This document shows positions 17,407-25,462 of a stretch of DNA of 64,000 nt, piece after piece. The DNA lies in assembly GCF_007827595.1 (NCBI RefSeq), contig NZ_VISR01000021.1:124001-188000 (forward strand). Direction: 5' to 3'. Position numbers and translations under genes: made by a program. Origin of the DNA: Streptomyces sp. BK340. GTDB lineage: Bacteria > Actinomycetota > Actinomycetes > Streptomycetales > Streptomycetaceae. The notes below the pieces were generated by a model, which searched no databases, had not been told where the DNA came from, and was given only the letters and a program-made list of their open reading frames with translations. How positions within the stretch are numbered: the stretch's first letter is position 1; each line of letters starts with the position of its first letter.

Positions 17407-17721
17407 TCAACTGGCGGGATGCCGCAACTCAGTCCCGTCGTAAGCCATTTGCAGGGGCCGCCACCACCCCGATAACGCCGATCCCTCCGTCGCGGCGGGA
17501 CCGCCCGAACTCGCCGCGACCGCGTGCCCCCGCTCCCAAGCCATCAGCAGCCGCTCTCCGCCGTCCGCGCCCTCGGCGAGCCGGATGACGACCTTCTCGT
17601 CGCTGCCGTACAGCCCGACCCAGTCGCGCCAGGTGCGGCGGGCGGTCGCACCGTCGGCCCACTCCCCCGTGACCGCCGGGCCGCCGGCCACGAACTGGAG
17701 GTGGACCAGGTGCGTCGTCAC
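17407..17721 (-). CDS. Small conserved-looking protein of unknown function
   Basis: A 104-residue soluble protein without a family I recognise. The first half reads like a compact beta/alpha domain (HLVHLQFVAGGP, TWRDWVGLYGS, VVIRLAEG). The GTG start at 17721 overlaps the TGA of the next gene upstream (GTGA), indicating coupled translation, which also fixes the start. The frame is open further upstream but that part has no coding look. Confidence 0.6.
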   Translation of the reverse strand: MTTHLVHLQFVAGGPAVTGEWADGATARRTWRDWVGLYGSDEKVVIRLAEGADGGERLLMAWERGHAVAASSGGPAATEGSALSGWWRPLQMAYDGTELRHPAS

Positions 17722-17948
17722 GGCAGCGGCTCCAGGGCGCGAGCCCGGCGGCGCAGCTCCACCCGCGCCGCCGGGGTTCCGGCCGGGCCGGACCAGTAGG
17801 GGTGCCACAACAGCCGCCCGGACAGTGCCAGCAAGCGGCGGCGCAGGGCGGTGGGGTGCACCGGGTGCGGCGCGGCGAGTGCTGCGTATGTGCGGTGCCA
17901 GTCCGCCTGGAGCCGCAGGAGGTCGGGCGGGAAGGGAACGTGCTCCAT
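17718..17948 (-). CDS. Small basic protein of unknown function
   Basis: A 76-residue protein rich in Arg, Pro and Trp, starting MEHVPFPPDLLRLQADWHRT. It overlaps the following 104-residue gene by 4 bp, so the two form a two-gene unit; partners encoded this tightly often interact. No motif is recognised. The frame remains open upstream to 18935, but that stretch lies over other features and is rejected. Confidence 0.55.
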   Translation of the reverse strand: MEHVPFPPDLLRLQADWHRTYAALAAPHPVHPTALRRRLLALSGRLLWHPYWSGPAGTPAARVELRRRARALEPLP

Positions 17949-18250
17949 GCCTTCGATTAGGCCACATGTTCGATTTCTGAGCCAAGCCGACACGTGTCTG
18001 CGCTGCTGCGACTGAGCGCTTCCGCCGAGCAGGCGCCCAGCCCGTCCGTCACCGTCAGTGCGGCCAAGAGCGCCGCCGGATGCGCCTGCCAGCACTGAAC
18101 TGCCGATCGGCCGTGGTCGATTCCGGCATCGGTCGGGCGGGCCTCGGCGACGAAGGCCGTCCGGGCCAGGCCCCTTCCGGGAGCTGATCACCAGAGCGTA
18201 ATCTGCATGCCGCGCACAGGATCTGCACGCCACGGTCGGGGGGAGACCGC
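17949..18250. other. 302-bp gap, probably gene debris
   Basis: No convincing gene. On the minus strand a stretch around 18000-18090 translates to a short protein-like run (WQAHPAALLAALTVTDG) in a frame without a credible start, which looks like the remains of a gene. It lies next to a truncated hydrolase, so this area may have suffered deletions. Confidence 0.4.
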
Positions 18251-18532
18251 ATGCAGCACCGTTCGACGCCACTCGCCAGGAGTCTGGGTGCGGCGGCCCT
18301 GCTGTCGGCAGCCGTCGCATGGGGCACGGCCTCGATCCAGGAATACGCCGACGGCCCACGCCCGGACGTTCTCCTGCCGCTGGCCCTGGCGGCGGTGTTC
18401 GTCGTGGGCTGGCTGCCGGCCGCTCGGTCGGCGCCCCTCGTGAAGCCGCTGCCGACGACTGCTCCTCCCCGGGATACGGTCCCCGGCAAGCGCGCACGAG
18501 CCGCCGGCGGTGAACGTCCTGCCCGCCGGTGA
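18251..18532 (+). CDS. Small membrane protein of unknown function
   Basis: A 93-residue protein with two hydrophobic segments (about 11-28 and 41-57) separated by a short acidic loop and followed by a Pro/Arg-rich tail. GGGGGAG precedes the ATG by about 6 nt. The end overlaps the start of an alpha/beta hydrolase remnant in another frame, so the natural C-terminus may have been replaced by whatever joined these sequences. The family is not recognised. Confidence 0.5.
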   Translation: MQHRSTPLARSLGAAALLSAAVAWGTASIQEYADGPRPDVLLPLALAAVFVVGWLPAARSAPLVKPLPTTAPPRDTVPGKRARAAGGERPARR

Positions 18533-19034
18533 TCCGGCGCGCGGCTTCTTCGCGGAGCTGGCCGCGCTCCACGCCGAGGGCGGTGGCCCGGCGGCGGGCC
18601 GCCGGTTCGCGCAGACGGTGCGCGGCGAGGGGACGTATCGCTGGCCGGACGACCTGTGGCAGCGGTTCCTCAGCAACCAGGACCATCTCTTCGGATCCGA
18701 GTGGCCGGGCTTCGTCGCCTTCCAGCCCGACGAGGCCGCGCTGGGGGCGGCGCCCTTCCCGATCGTGCTCGGCGCCGGTGCCGAGGACCGCGGGCTGTAC
18801 TACGCGCGGCCCTCCGTCGAGATCGCCCGTCGGATCGGGTCGCCCTGGACCGAGTTTCCCGGCATCCACATGGAGTTCCTCCGCGGCCTGGTGGCGTTCG
18901 CCGCCGCGCTGCGGACGCTGGCGACCGGGATGCACACCGGCGGGGGCCGGGTGCCGGAGCTGTGGGAGGTCAGTCCACCGGCACCGAGTCCGGCAGGCCC
19001 AGCGCCGCGGACACCTGGCGCCAGATGGCCGTGA
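18510..19034 (+). pseudogene. Alpha/beta hydrolase remnant (N-terminal half missing)
   Basis: The 174-codon frame matches only the C-terminal part of an alpha/beta-fold hydrolase: a cap-like segment (RWPDDLWQRFLSNQDHLFG), the strand and acid loop PIVLGAGAEDRGLYY, and the region with the general-base His (FPGIHMEFLRGLVAF). The oxyanion-hole and nucleophile-elbow (GxSxG) half is absent. The reading frame continues past a natural-looking end near PELWE into the antisense of the TetR gene, so the stop is also not original. It is read as a deletion remnant rather than a working gene. Confidence 0.65.
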
Positions 19035-19581
19035 GGGCGCCGTCCAGGGTGACCGTCGGGTCGCGGAGCATGAGGCGGATGCCGTAGCCGTCGCTCAGGG
19101 ACAGGACGAGTGTGCTGAGGCCGTCCACGTCGGTCGGTGTGAACTCGCCGGACTCGATGCCGCGTCGTACCGCGTCGGCCACCCAGGTGTGCAGCTGCGC
19201 GTACAGGTCGACGGCGAAGGTCCGGGTGGTCTCGTCACGCAGGGCCCGGGCCCACAGTTCCTGCCACAGCCGCCAGTCCTGGCGCAGTTCGGGATCGGTC
19301 GGCAGCAGGCTGCGCAGGGTGCGGGCCAGGATGACGGCCGCCGGAGCCGTGTCCGCGTCGCGGTCGACGTCGAGGGCGGTGTTGGCGAAGGAGTGGGTCA
19401 TCGCCTCGGTGAACAGCTTCTCGCGCGTGTCGAAGTGGTAGTGCAACAGCGCCGTGGACACACCGGCGCGCTCGGCGACCATGCGCATGCGGATCTTCTC
19501 GAAGCCGATCTCCGCGATGACCTCGCACGCCGCGGTCAGGATGCGCTCGCGTGTGTCTGCCGTGCGCACCTTCGTGGACAC
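18970..19581 (-). CDS. TetR-family regulator of the acyl-CoA / amine catabolic cluster (inferred)
   Basis: A 203-residue TetR protein. The N-terminal helix-turn-helix is clear (TRERILTAACEVIAEIGFE, MVAERAGVSTALLHYHF), followed by a helical ligand-binding domain. GTG at 19581 is chosen with GAGGGG 9 nt upstream; an ATG at 19632 overlaps the preceding gene's TGA and would add 17 residues. It closes a leftward operon of acyl-CoA enzymes. It is the obvious candidate to bind the paired palindromes at 27345-27417 that control both arms of the cluster. The ligand is perhaps an acyl-CoA or the amine-derived acid. Confidence 0.88.
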   Translation of the reverse strand: MSTKVRTADTRERILTAACEVIAEIGFEKIRMRMVAERAGVSTALLHYHFDTREKLFTEAMTHSFANTALDVDRDADTAPAAVILARTLRSLLPTDPELRQDWRLWQELWARALRDETTRTFAVDLYAQLHTWVADAVRRGIESGEFTPTDVDGLSTLVLSLSDGYGIRLMLRDPTVTLDGALTAIWRQVSAALGLPDSVPVD

Positions 19582-19628
19582 CCTGCGGCTCCCCTCGTTC
19601 GGTGGTCGTACGCCGTGACCATTTTCCC

Positions 19629-20528
19629 TCATCGCGGCCTCGCCGGTGCCGCGGCCTCACGTCGGTGTTCTTCGTACACGTGGAAGCCCCGGCCGGACTT
19701 CCGTCCCAGCAGACCGGCCTCCACCATCCGGGAGAGCAGCGGTGGGGGTGAGTACTGCGGCTCGCGGAACTCGGCGTACAGGGATTCGGCGATGGCGCGG
19801 GTGGTGTCCAGGCCGATCAGGTCCGTCAGGGCGAGCGGGCCGAGCGGGTGCGCGCAGCCCAGGACCATCCCGCGGTCGATGTCCTCGGCCGTCGCGCTGC
19901 CCGACTCCAGCATGCGGACGGCCGCGAGGAGGTACGGGACGAGCAGCGCGTTGACGATGAATCCGGCCTTGTCCCGGGTCCGGACGACCTCCTTGCCGAG
20001 CCTGCCGGTCACGAAGTCCTCGGCCCGTGCCGTGGTGGTGGGCGAGGTCAGCAGCGACGGGACGAGTTCGACGAGCCGCAGGACCGGTACGGGGTTGAAG
20101 AAGTGCACGCCGACCACGCGGTCGGGGCGGGTGGTCGCGGTGGCGAGCCGGATGACCGGGATGGACGAGGTGTTGGTCGCGAGGATGGTGTGGTCACCGG
20201 TGATCACGGAGTCGAGGCGGGTGAAGACGTCGAGTTTGAGGCTCTCGTCCTCCGGCACCGCCTCGATCACCAGGTCGTGGTCGTGCAGGGCTTCGATCTG
20301 GTCGACCACGGTGATCAGGCCCGTGGCGGCCTCGCGTCGTGCGGCGTCGAGCCTGCCGTGTGCGACGGCCCGGTCGAGCGAGCGGGTGATGCGCAGCAGG
20401 CCCGCACGGGCCGCCTGCGTGTCGCGTTCCACGATCGTCACCGGCACGTCGGCGCGGGCGCAGACCTCCGCAATGCCGGCGCCCATCAGGCCGCAGCCGA
20501 CGACCCCCACTCGCTCGATCCCGGTCAT
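19629..20528 (-). CDS. 3-hydroxyacyl-CoA (3-hydroxybutyryl-CoA) dehydrogenase
   Basis: A 299-residue NAD-dependent dehydrogenase. The Rossmann motif GCGLMGAGIAE sits at residues 11-21; the signature HFFNPVPVLRLVELVP and the Glu/Asn/Ser-bearing segments of the active site follow. It oxidises (S)-3-hydroxyacyl-CoA to 3-ketoacyl-CoA. The length is that of the short, stand-alone FadB2/PaaH type. It lies 36 bp after an acyl-CoA dehydrogenase in the operon; no enoyl-CoA hydratase or thiolase is present in the window, so the pathway would need enzymes encoded elsewhere. Confidence 0.92.
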   Translation of the reverse strand: MTGIERVGVVGCGLMGAGIAEVCARADVPVTIVERDTQAARAGLLRITRSLDRAVAHGRLDAARREAATGLITVVDQIEALHDHDLVIEAVPEDESLKLDVFTRLDSVITGDHTILATNTSSIPVIRLATATTRPDRVVGVHFFNPVPVLRLVELVPSLLTSPTTTARAEDFVTGRLGKEVVRTRDKAGFIVNALLVPYLLAAVRMLESGSATAEDIDRGMVLGCAHPLGPLALTDLIGLDTTRAIAESLYAEFREPQYSPPPLLSRMVEAGLLGRKSGRGFHVYEEHRREAAAPARPR

Positions 20529-20564
20529 CCGTCTTCCTCTCCGATCTGTTGTGACGTACGGGTG

Positions 20565-21737
20565 TCAGGCGACGGGCAGGTCCAGAACCCCCGTGCCGCG
20601 CCGGATGAGTTCGTTGGCGATGATCAGCCGCTGGATCTCGGAGGTGCCCTCCCAGATGCGGTCCACGCGCAGCTCGCGGTAGAGCCGCTCGACGGCGTAC
20701 GAGCGGTCGTACCCGCGGCCGCCGTGGATCTGCAGGCAGCGGTCGATCACCCGGCCCGACGCCTCGCTCGCCGCGAGCTTGGCGATGGCCGCCTTGGCGT
20801 GCAGCGTCTTGCGGTCCTCGGCCGAGGCCTGGTCGATCTCCCAGGCGACCTGGTGGGTGTAGGCGCGGTTGACGGCGATGTCCACGGCGCAGTCGGCGAG
20901 CATGCCCTGGATCAGCTGGTACGACGCGATCGGCGCCCCGAACTGCTCCCGCTCCACCGCCCAGTCACGGGACAGCTCCAGCGCCCGCTCGGCCGCGCCC
21001 GTCGTGCGGGCAGCGATCATCAGCCGCTCCTCGGTGAACCAGGAGCGGGTGATGTCGTACCCCTCGCCGATACCGCCGAGCAGGGCGTCCTCGCACACCT
21101 GGACGTCGCTGAAGGTGAACTCGGGGTGCTCGTAGACGAAGGTGTGCATGAAGCGCGGCACCCTCGTCATCTCGATGCCGGGGGTGTCCTTGTCGACGAG
21201 GAACAGGGTGGGCGCGCGGTCCGGGCCCACCGCGGCGAGCACGATCATGAAGTCGGCGTGGTCGCCGACGGTCACGAACCACTTCTCGCCGTTCAGCACC
21301 CAGCCGTGGTCGTTCTTCGTGGCCGTGGTGGCCAGGTTCTGCGGGTCCGAGCCCGCGCCGGGCTCGGTGACGGCGTAGCAGTCGCGCCGCTCGCCCCTGA
21401 TCACCGGGACGAGGAAGCGCTCGCGCTGCTCCGGGGTGCAGAACCTCAGGGCGTTGGCGGGTCGCCACACCATGTCCCACAGGGCGCCGGTGAGCCGGCC
21501 CAGTTCCTCCTGCACGGTGACCTGCTCGGCGATGGTGAGTCCGGCGCCGCCCCACTCGGCCGGCATGTTCACGGCCTGGAGTCCGGCGTCGAGGACCGCG
21601 TCACGGATCTTGGCGTGGGCGCTCGCGGGGAGGCCGTTGTCCTCCTCGCACTGGAGCTCGTAGGCGGCGATGACGTCGGTGAGGGCGCGCGCGTCGGCCT
21701 TCAGCTGTGCCTGGCGCGGGGTGAGGCGGAAGTCCAT
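20565..21737 (-). CDS. Acyl-CoA dehydrogenase (copy 1)
   Basis: A 390-residue FAD enzyme of the acyl-CoA dehydrogenase family: N-terminal helical domain (MDFRLTPRQAQLKADARAL), middle beta domain with the flavin-contact strand YAVTEPGAGSDPQN and KWFVTVGDHADF, and C-terminal helical domain ending IWEGTSEIQRLIIANELI, the usual closing motif. It forms the alpha,beta double bond of an acyl-CoA. It is a tandem paralogue of the next gene and shares a 120-bp stretch that is identical at the DNA level. Confidence 0.93.
   Translation of the reverse strand: MDFRLTPRQAQLKADARALTDVIAAYELQCEEDNGLPASAHAKIRDAVLDAGLQAVNMPAEWGGAGLTIAEQVTVQEELGRLTGALWDMVWRPANALRFCTPEQRERFLVPVIRGERRDCYAVTEPGAGSDPQNLATTATKNDHGWVLNGEKWFVTVGDHADFMIVLAAVGPDRAPTLFLVDKDTPGIEMTRVPRFMHTFVYEHPEFTFSDVQVCEDALLGGIGEGYDITRSWFTEERLMIAARTTGAAERALELSRDWAVEREQFGAPIASYQLIQGMLADCAVDIAVNRAYTHQVAWEIDQASAEDRKTLHAKAAIAKLAASEASGRVIDRCLQIHGGRGYDRSYAVERLYRELRVDRIWEGTSEIQRLIIANELIRRGTGVLDLPVA
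20838..20957. repeat. 120-bp identical tract shared by the two acyl-CoA dehydrogenase genes (copy A)
   Basis: Every base from 20838 to 20957 equals the base at the same offset from 22047. The tract encodes the helix that carries QFGAPIASYQLIQGML and AVNRAYTHQVAWE. The flanking sequence diverges sharply on both sides, including third codon positions. Confidence 0.95.
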
Positions 21738-21776
21738 GGAAGTCCTCGCTGTGGGGTGATCGGGGGTGGGCGGGTT

Positions 21777-22949
21777 TCAGTGCGTGGGCAGGGCCAGGGC
21801 GCGGGTGCCGCGCTTGATCAGCTCGTTGGCGATGATCAGTCGCTGGATCTCGGAGGTGCCCTCCCAGATCCGGTCGACGCGCAGCTCCCGGTACATGCGC
21901 TCGACGGGGTAGGTACGGTCGTAGCCGCGGCCGCCGAAGATCTGCAGACAGCGGTCGGCGACCCGGCCGGCGGCCTCGCTCGCGGCGAGCTTGGCGGTGG
22001 AGGCCTTCGCGTGCAGCGTCTTGCGGTCGGTGCCGGGCTGGTCGGCCTCCCAGGCGACCTGGTGGGTGTAGGCGCGGTTGACGGCGATGTCCACGGCGCA
22101 GTCGGCGAGCATGCCCTGGATCAGCTGGTACGACGCGATCGGCGCCCCGAACTGCTCCCGCTCCACAGCCCGGTCGCGGGCGAGCCGCAGGGCCCGCTCG
22201 GCTGCGCCGACGGTGCGTGCCGCGATCATCAGGCGTTCGTCGGTGAACCACTCCTTGGTCAGCTCGTAGCCGTTGCCGACGCCGCCGAGGACGTCCTCGT
22301 CGGCCACGAAGACGTCGGTGAAGGTGAATTCGGGGTGTCCGTTGACCGCGGAGTGCATGAAGTGCGGGACCCTGGTCATCTCGACTCCGGGCGCGGCCTT
22401 GTCCACGAAGAACAGCGTGGGCTGCCGCTCGGGGCCGGCGTCCGCCTGCACCAGCAGGAAGTCGGCGATGTCGCCGCAGGTGACGAACCACTTCTCCCCG
22501 TTGAGCAGCCAGCCGCCGTCGGTGCGGGTGGCCGTGGAGGTGCCGGAGGACGGGTCGGATCCCGCGCCCGGCTCGGTGACGGCGAACGCGTCGAACTTCT
22601 CCGCGCGGATCACCGGCAGCAGGTACTTCTCGCGCTGCCGCTCGTCGCCGTACGCCAGGACGTTGGCGGGCCGCCAGGGGATGTCCCAGAGGCAGTTGGT
22701 GACCTTGCCGAACTCCTCCTCGACGATGACCTGGTCGAGCAGGCTGAGGCCGGCGCCGCCCCACTCGGCGGGCATGTTGATGGCGTAGACGCCGGCGTCC
22801 CTGGCGGCGCGGGTCAGTTCGGTGACGAGCTCTTGCGGCAGGGGTCCGCCGGCCTGCTCGGACTGGTCCTCGTAGCGCATGAGCAGGCGCGCGTACTCGG
22901 CGGCGCGGCGTTTCAGGTCTGCCTGTTCGGGGGTGTAGCGCATGTCCAT
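21777..22949 (-). CDS. Acyl-CoA dehydrogenase (copy 2)
   Basis: A 390-residue paralogue of the neighbouring enzyme, same length and domain order (FAVTEPGAGSDPSS, KWFVTCGDIADF, IWEGTSEIQRLIIANELI). The gap between copies is about 39 bp. The two may act on different acyl-CoAs or form a heteromeric enzyme; heteromeric acyl-CoA dehydrogenases are known in actinobacterial sterol catabolism. Most of the coding sequence differs at synonymous sites, but 22047-22166 is identical to 20838-20957. Confidence 0.93.
   Translation of the reverse strand: MDMRYTPEQADLKRRAAEYARLLMRYEDQSEQAGGPLPQELVTELTRAARDAGVYAINMPAEWGGAGLSLLDQVIVEEEFGKVTNCLWDIPWRPANVLAYGDERQREKYLLPVIRAEKFDAFAVTEPGAGSDPSSGTSTATRTDGGWLLNGEKWFVTCGDIADFLLVQADAGPERQPTLFFVDKAAPGVEMTRVPHFMHSAVNGHPEFTFTDVFVADEDVLGGVGNGYELTKEWFTDERLMIAARTVGAAERALRLARDRAVEREQFGAPIASYQLIQGMLADCAVDIAVNRAYTHQVAWEADQPGTDRKTLHAKASTAKLAASEAAGRVADRCLQIFGGRGYDRTYPVERMYRELRVDRIWEGTSEIQRLIIANELIKRGTRALALPTH
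22047..22166. repeat. 120-bp identical tract shared by the two acyl-CoA dehydrogenase genes (copy B)
   Basis: Second copy of the tract at 20838-20957, in the same orientation 1209 bp away. Confidence 0.95.
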
Positions 22950-23054
22950 GGGTGCCTCTTCGGTCGGCGGGACGGCGTGCGGGACGGGTGGGGCTGTGGC
23001 GGGTCGTACGGTGGCGGTGGGGCGGTGGGCCGGTGGCGCTGGGCCGGTGCCCGG

Positions 23055-25109
23055 TCAGGCGAGTACGGCTCGGGAGTCCAGGGCGAGGACTCCGTGCGGG
23101 CCGACGAGCAGGGGGTTGACCTCGATCTCGGCGATCTCCGGGTGCGCGGCGGCGAACGTCGTGATCGTCTCGACGGCGGCCGCGGCCGCCTCGACGTCGA
23201 CGGGCGGGCGGCCGCGCACCCCGTCGAGCAGGGCGGCGGTGCGCAGTCCGCGCAGCAGGCTCAGGGCACGGTCCGCGGGTACGGGGGCCAGGGTGAAGGC
23301 GACGTCGTGCAGAGCCTCGGCCAGCACTCCGCCCAGGCCGACCATGGCGACCGGGCCGAAGCGCGGGTCCCGGTTGACGCCGACGATCAGCTCGACACCG
23401 TCGGTCAGGTCCGCCATGGCCTCCACGGAATAGGAGGAGGCGCCGAGCCGGGCGTGCATCTCGCGGAAGGCGGCGAGCAGTTCGCCGGGTCCGGCCAGCC
23501 CCAGTGCCACGCCGCCCGCGTCGGACTTGTGCAGCAGGTGGAGGGCCTTGAGGACGTAGGGGCCGGTGAACTCCTCGGTCACGCACAGCAGTTCGGCCTC
23601 GTCGTGGATCTCCCGGGCGGCGGGGAAGGCGAGCCCGGCCGCTTCGAGGGCTCGCCGGGTCTGCAGATAGCCGCTCTCGCGCAGGGGTGACGCCGGAGGC
23701 GGAAGGGGCGTGATGCCGGTGCGGAGCGCGCGGGGTGCCGTCGCGGCGAGGGCGCGGGCGGCGTCCTCGGTGGCGGCGAAGACCGGGACACCGGCCCTGC
23801 TGAGGGTGCGGCAGCTGGGCGAGCCGGGGTACATCGACTGCACCACCAGGGGTTTCGCGGTGGCGCGGTACCGGGCGGCGATGAGACGCGCGGCCGCCCG
23901 TTCGCCGTCCGCGAGCACGGTGCCTCCGCCGCCGAGTCCGCCGTCGGAGGCCGCGTAGCCGCCGAAGTAGCCGGTCATCAGGACTGCGTCGACCTCCTCG
24001 GCCGCCAGCAGCGCGGCGACGGTCTCCGCGTACGAGCCGGGGTCCTGCTCCCCCATTCCTGCGAGGTCCACCGGGTTGGCGACGGCCGACTGCGCCCAGA
24101 GCGCCTCCCGGAGCTGTTGCCGCGTCGGCTCCTGAAGTTCGGGCACGGTCAGGCCGGCCGTCTCGACGGCGTCGGCGGCCACCACCCCGTGGCCGCCGCC
24201 GTCCGTGAGCACGGCGACCCGGCGGCCGGCCGACCGGCGGGCGCCCTGCAACGCGGTGAGGACGACGGTGAGTTCACGGGGTGTGGCGACCAGTTCCACA
24301 CCGGCGTCGCGGCAGGCCGCGGTCACGACGTCGGCGGATGTGGTCAGCGCGCCGGTGTGCGACTGGGCGCTGCGTGCGGAGGCGTCGCCGCGACCGGCGG
24401 TGAGCAGCACCACGGGCTTCCCGGCGTCGGCGGCCGCCTCGGCGAAGGCGCGTCCGTCGGCGAAGTCCTCCGCGTAGACCGCGATGGCGTTCGTACCCTC
24501 GTGCCGGGCACAGTCGGCGAGCAGGTCGACGAGGGTGACGTCGGCCTGGTTGCCGAGCGAGACGAAGCGGGAGAAGCCGAGGCCGTGCGGGCCGAAGCGG
24601 AGCTGGAGTTCGAGGGCGAGGTTGCCGCTCTGGCTGAGCAGCGCGATGCCACCGGGTGTGAAGGTGTCGGAGGCCAGGAAGAGGTCGGTGGTGTTGTCGG
24701 CCAGGCCCAGGCAGTTGGGGCCGATCATCACGGCTCCGGCGGCGCGTACGCGTTCGGCGACGGCACGCTGGCGGCTGCGTCCCGCCTCGCCGGTCTCGGC
24801 GAACCCGGCAGTGATCGCGACGATCGCCCGGGCTCCGCACCGCAGCGCCTCGTCGACGGCGTCCTCGAAGCCGGCGGCGGGCACGGAGACCACCGCCAGG
24901 TCGACGGGCTCGCCGATCGCGCTCAGGCTGGGGGCGGCGGTACGGCCGAGCACCGTGCCGCCGCGGCGGTTGACCAGGTGGACGGGGCGGCGGCCGTTCG
25001 CGCGGACGGCCTGGGCGGCGATGGCATGGCCGTACTTGGCCGGGTCGTCGCTGGCTCCGACGACGGCGACGGAGACGGGGTCGAAGAGGGCCGACAGGTC
25101 ACGTCCCAT
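23055..25109 (-). CDS. ADP-forming acyl-CoA synthetase (fused alpha-beta, acetyl-CoA synthetase type)
   Basis: A 684-residue NDP-forming acyl-CoA synthetase. In order: a CoA-binding Rossmann domain (VSVAVVGASDDPAKYGHA), a succinyl-CoA-ligase-like domain with GPNCLGL and LSQSGNLALELQ, the phospho-His-type segment AQSHTGAL, and a C-terminal ATP-grasp domain (about 475-684; YVLKALHLLHKSDAGGVALG). It activates a carboxylic acid to its CoA thioester with ATP going to ADP. Within this operon it would prime an acid made by the aldehyde dehydrogenase arm for the acyl-CoA dehydrogenases. The stop-to-start gap to the next upstream gene is a single base. Confidence 0.92.
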   Translation of the reverse strand: MGRDLSALFDPVSVAVVGASDDPAKYGHAIAAQAVRANGRRPVHLVNRRGGTVLGRTAAPSLSAIGEPVDLAVVSVPAAGFEDAVDEALRCGARAIVAITAGFAETGEAGRSRQRAVAERVRAAGAVMIGPNCLGLADNTTDLFLASDTFTPGGIALLSQSGNLALELQLRFGPHGLGFSRFVSLGNQADVTLVDLLADCARHEGTNAIAVYAEDFADGRAFAEAAADAGKPVVLLTAGRGDASARSAQSHTGALTTSADVVTAACRDAGVELVATPRELTVVLTALQGARRSAGRRVAVLTDGGGHGVVAADAVETAGLTVPELQEPTRQQLREALWAQSAVANPVDLAGMGEQDPGSYAETVAALLAAEEVDAVLMTGYFGGYAASDGGLGGGGTVLADGERAAARLIAARYRATAKPLVVQSMYPGSPSCRTLSRAGVPVFAATEDAARALAATAPRALRTGITPLPPPASPLRESGYLQTRRALEAAGLAFPAAREIHDEAELLCVTEEFTGPYVLKALHLLHKSDAGGVALGLAGPGELLAAFREMHARLGASSYSVEAMADLTDGVELIVGVNRDPRFGPVAMVGLGGVLAEALHDVAFTLAPVPADRALSLLRGLRTAALLDGVRGRPPVDVEAAAAAVETITTFAAAHPEIAEIEVNPLLVGPHGVLALDSRAVLA

Positions 25110-25110
25110 G

Positions 25111-25302
25111 TCACTTCACCAGCCGCAGGGCGGAGTTGGGGCAGGCGGAGACGGCTGCCAGAGCGGCGTCCTCGCCGCCCTGCGGGACCTCCTGCGCGCG
25201 CACCTGCGCGTAGCCCCACTCGTCGAGGTCGATCTGCTCGGGCGCGGGTTCCTGGCAGAGGCCGTAGCCCTGGCAGCGGGTTGAGTCCAGCAGGAGCTTC
25301 AT
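25111..25302 (-). CDS. 3Fe-4S-type single-cluster ferredoxin
   Basis: A 63-residue ferredoxin. Cysteines occur as C-x5-C near the start (CQGYGLC) and a final CP near the end (SACPNSAL): three ligands, the pattern of 3Fe-4S ferredoxins that normally serve cytochromes P450. No P450 is nearby. The neighbours are an acyl-CoA synthetase (1 bp downstream) and a NuoF-like flavoprotein (upstream, 160-bp gap), so it may pass electrons between that flavoprotein, the acyl-CoA dehydrogenases and the Rieske oxygenase of the divergent arm. Confidence 0.92.
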   Translation of the reverse strand: MKLLLDSTRCQGYGLCQEPAPEQIDLDEWGYAQVRAQEVPQGGEDAALAAVSACPNSALRLVK

Positions 25303-25462
25303 GGTGCGGTCCTTTCGGTGCGGCGGGGTGCGGGTGCGTTGCGGGGGCGGGGGGTGCTTGCGGGTCAGGAAGCCGGATTCGGGCTCGGGTCCGGACGCGG
25401 CACCGCGGGCCGACCCGGGCTCAGCCGACCCGGTGGGCGGGAGTCAGGAGGCCGGATGTGGC

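Noticed and set aside
19848-23690. A 1280-codon open frame on the plus strand
   Set aside because: It runs antisense to the 3-hydroxyacyl-CoA dehydrogenase, both acyl-CoA dehydrogenases and part of the CoA synthetase gene. Its product is low-complexity Gly/Val/Asp/Arg and matches no fold; this is the usual shadow of high G+C third positions.
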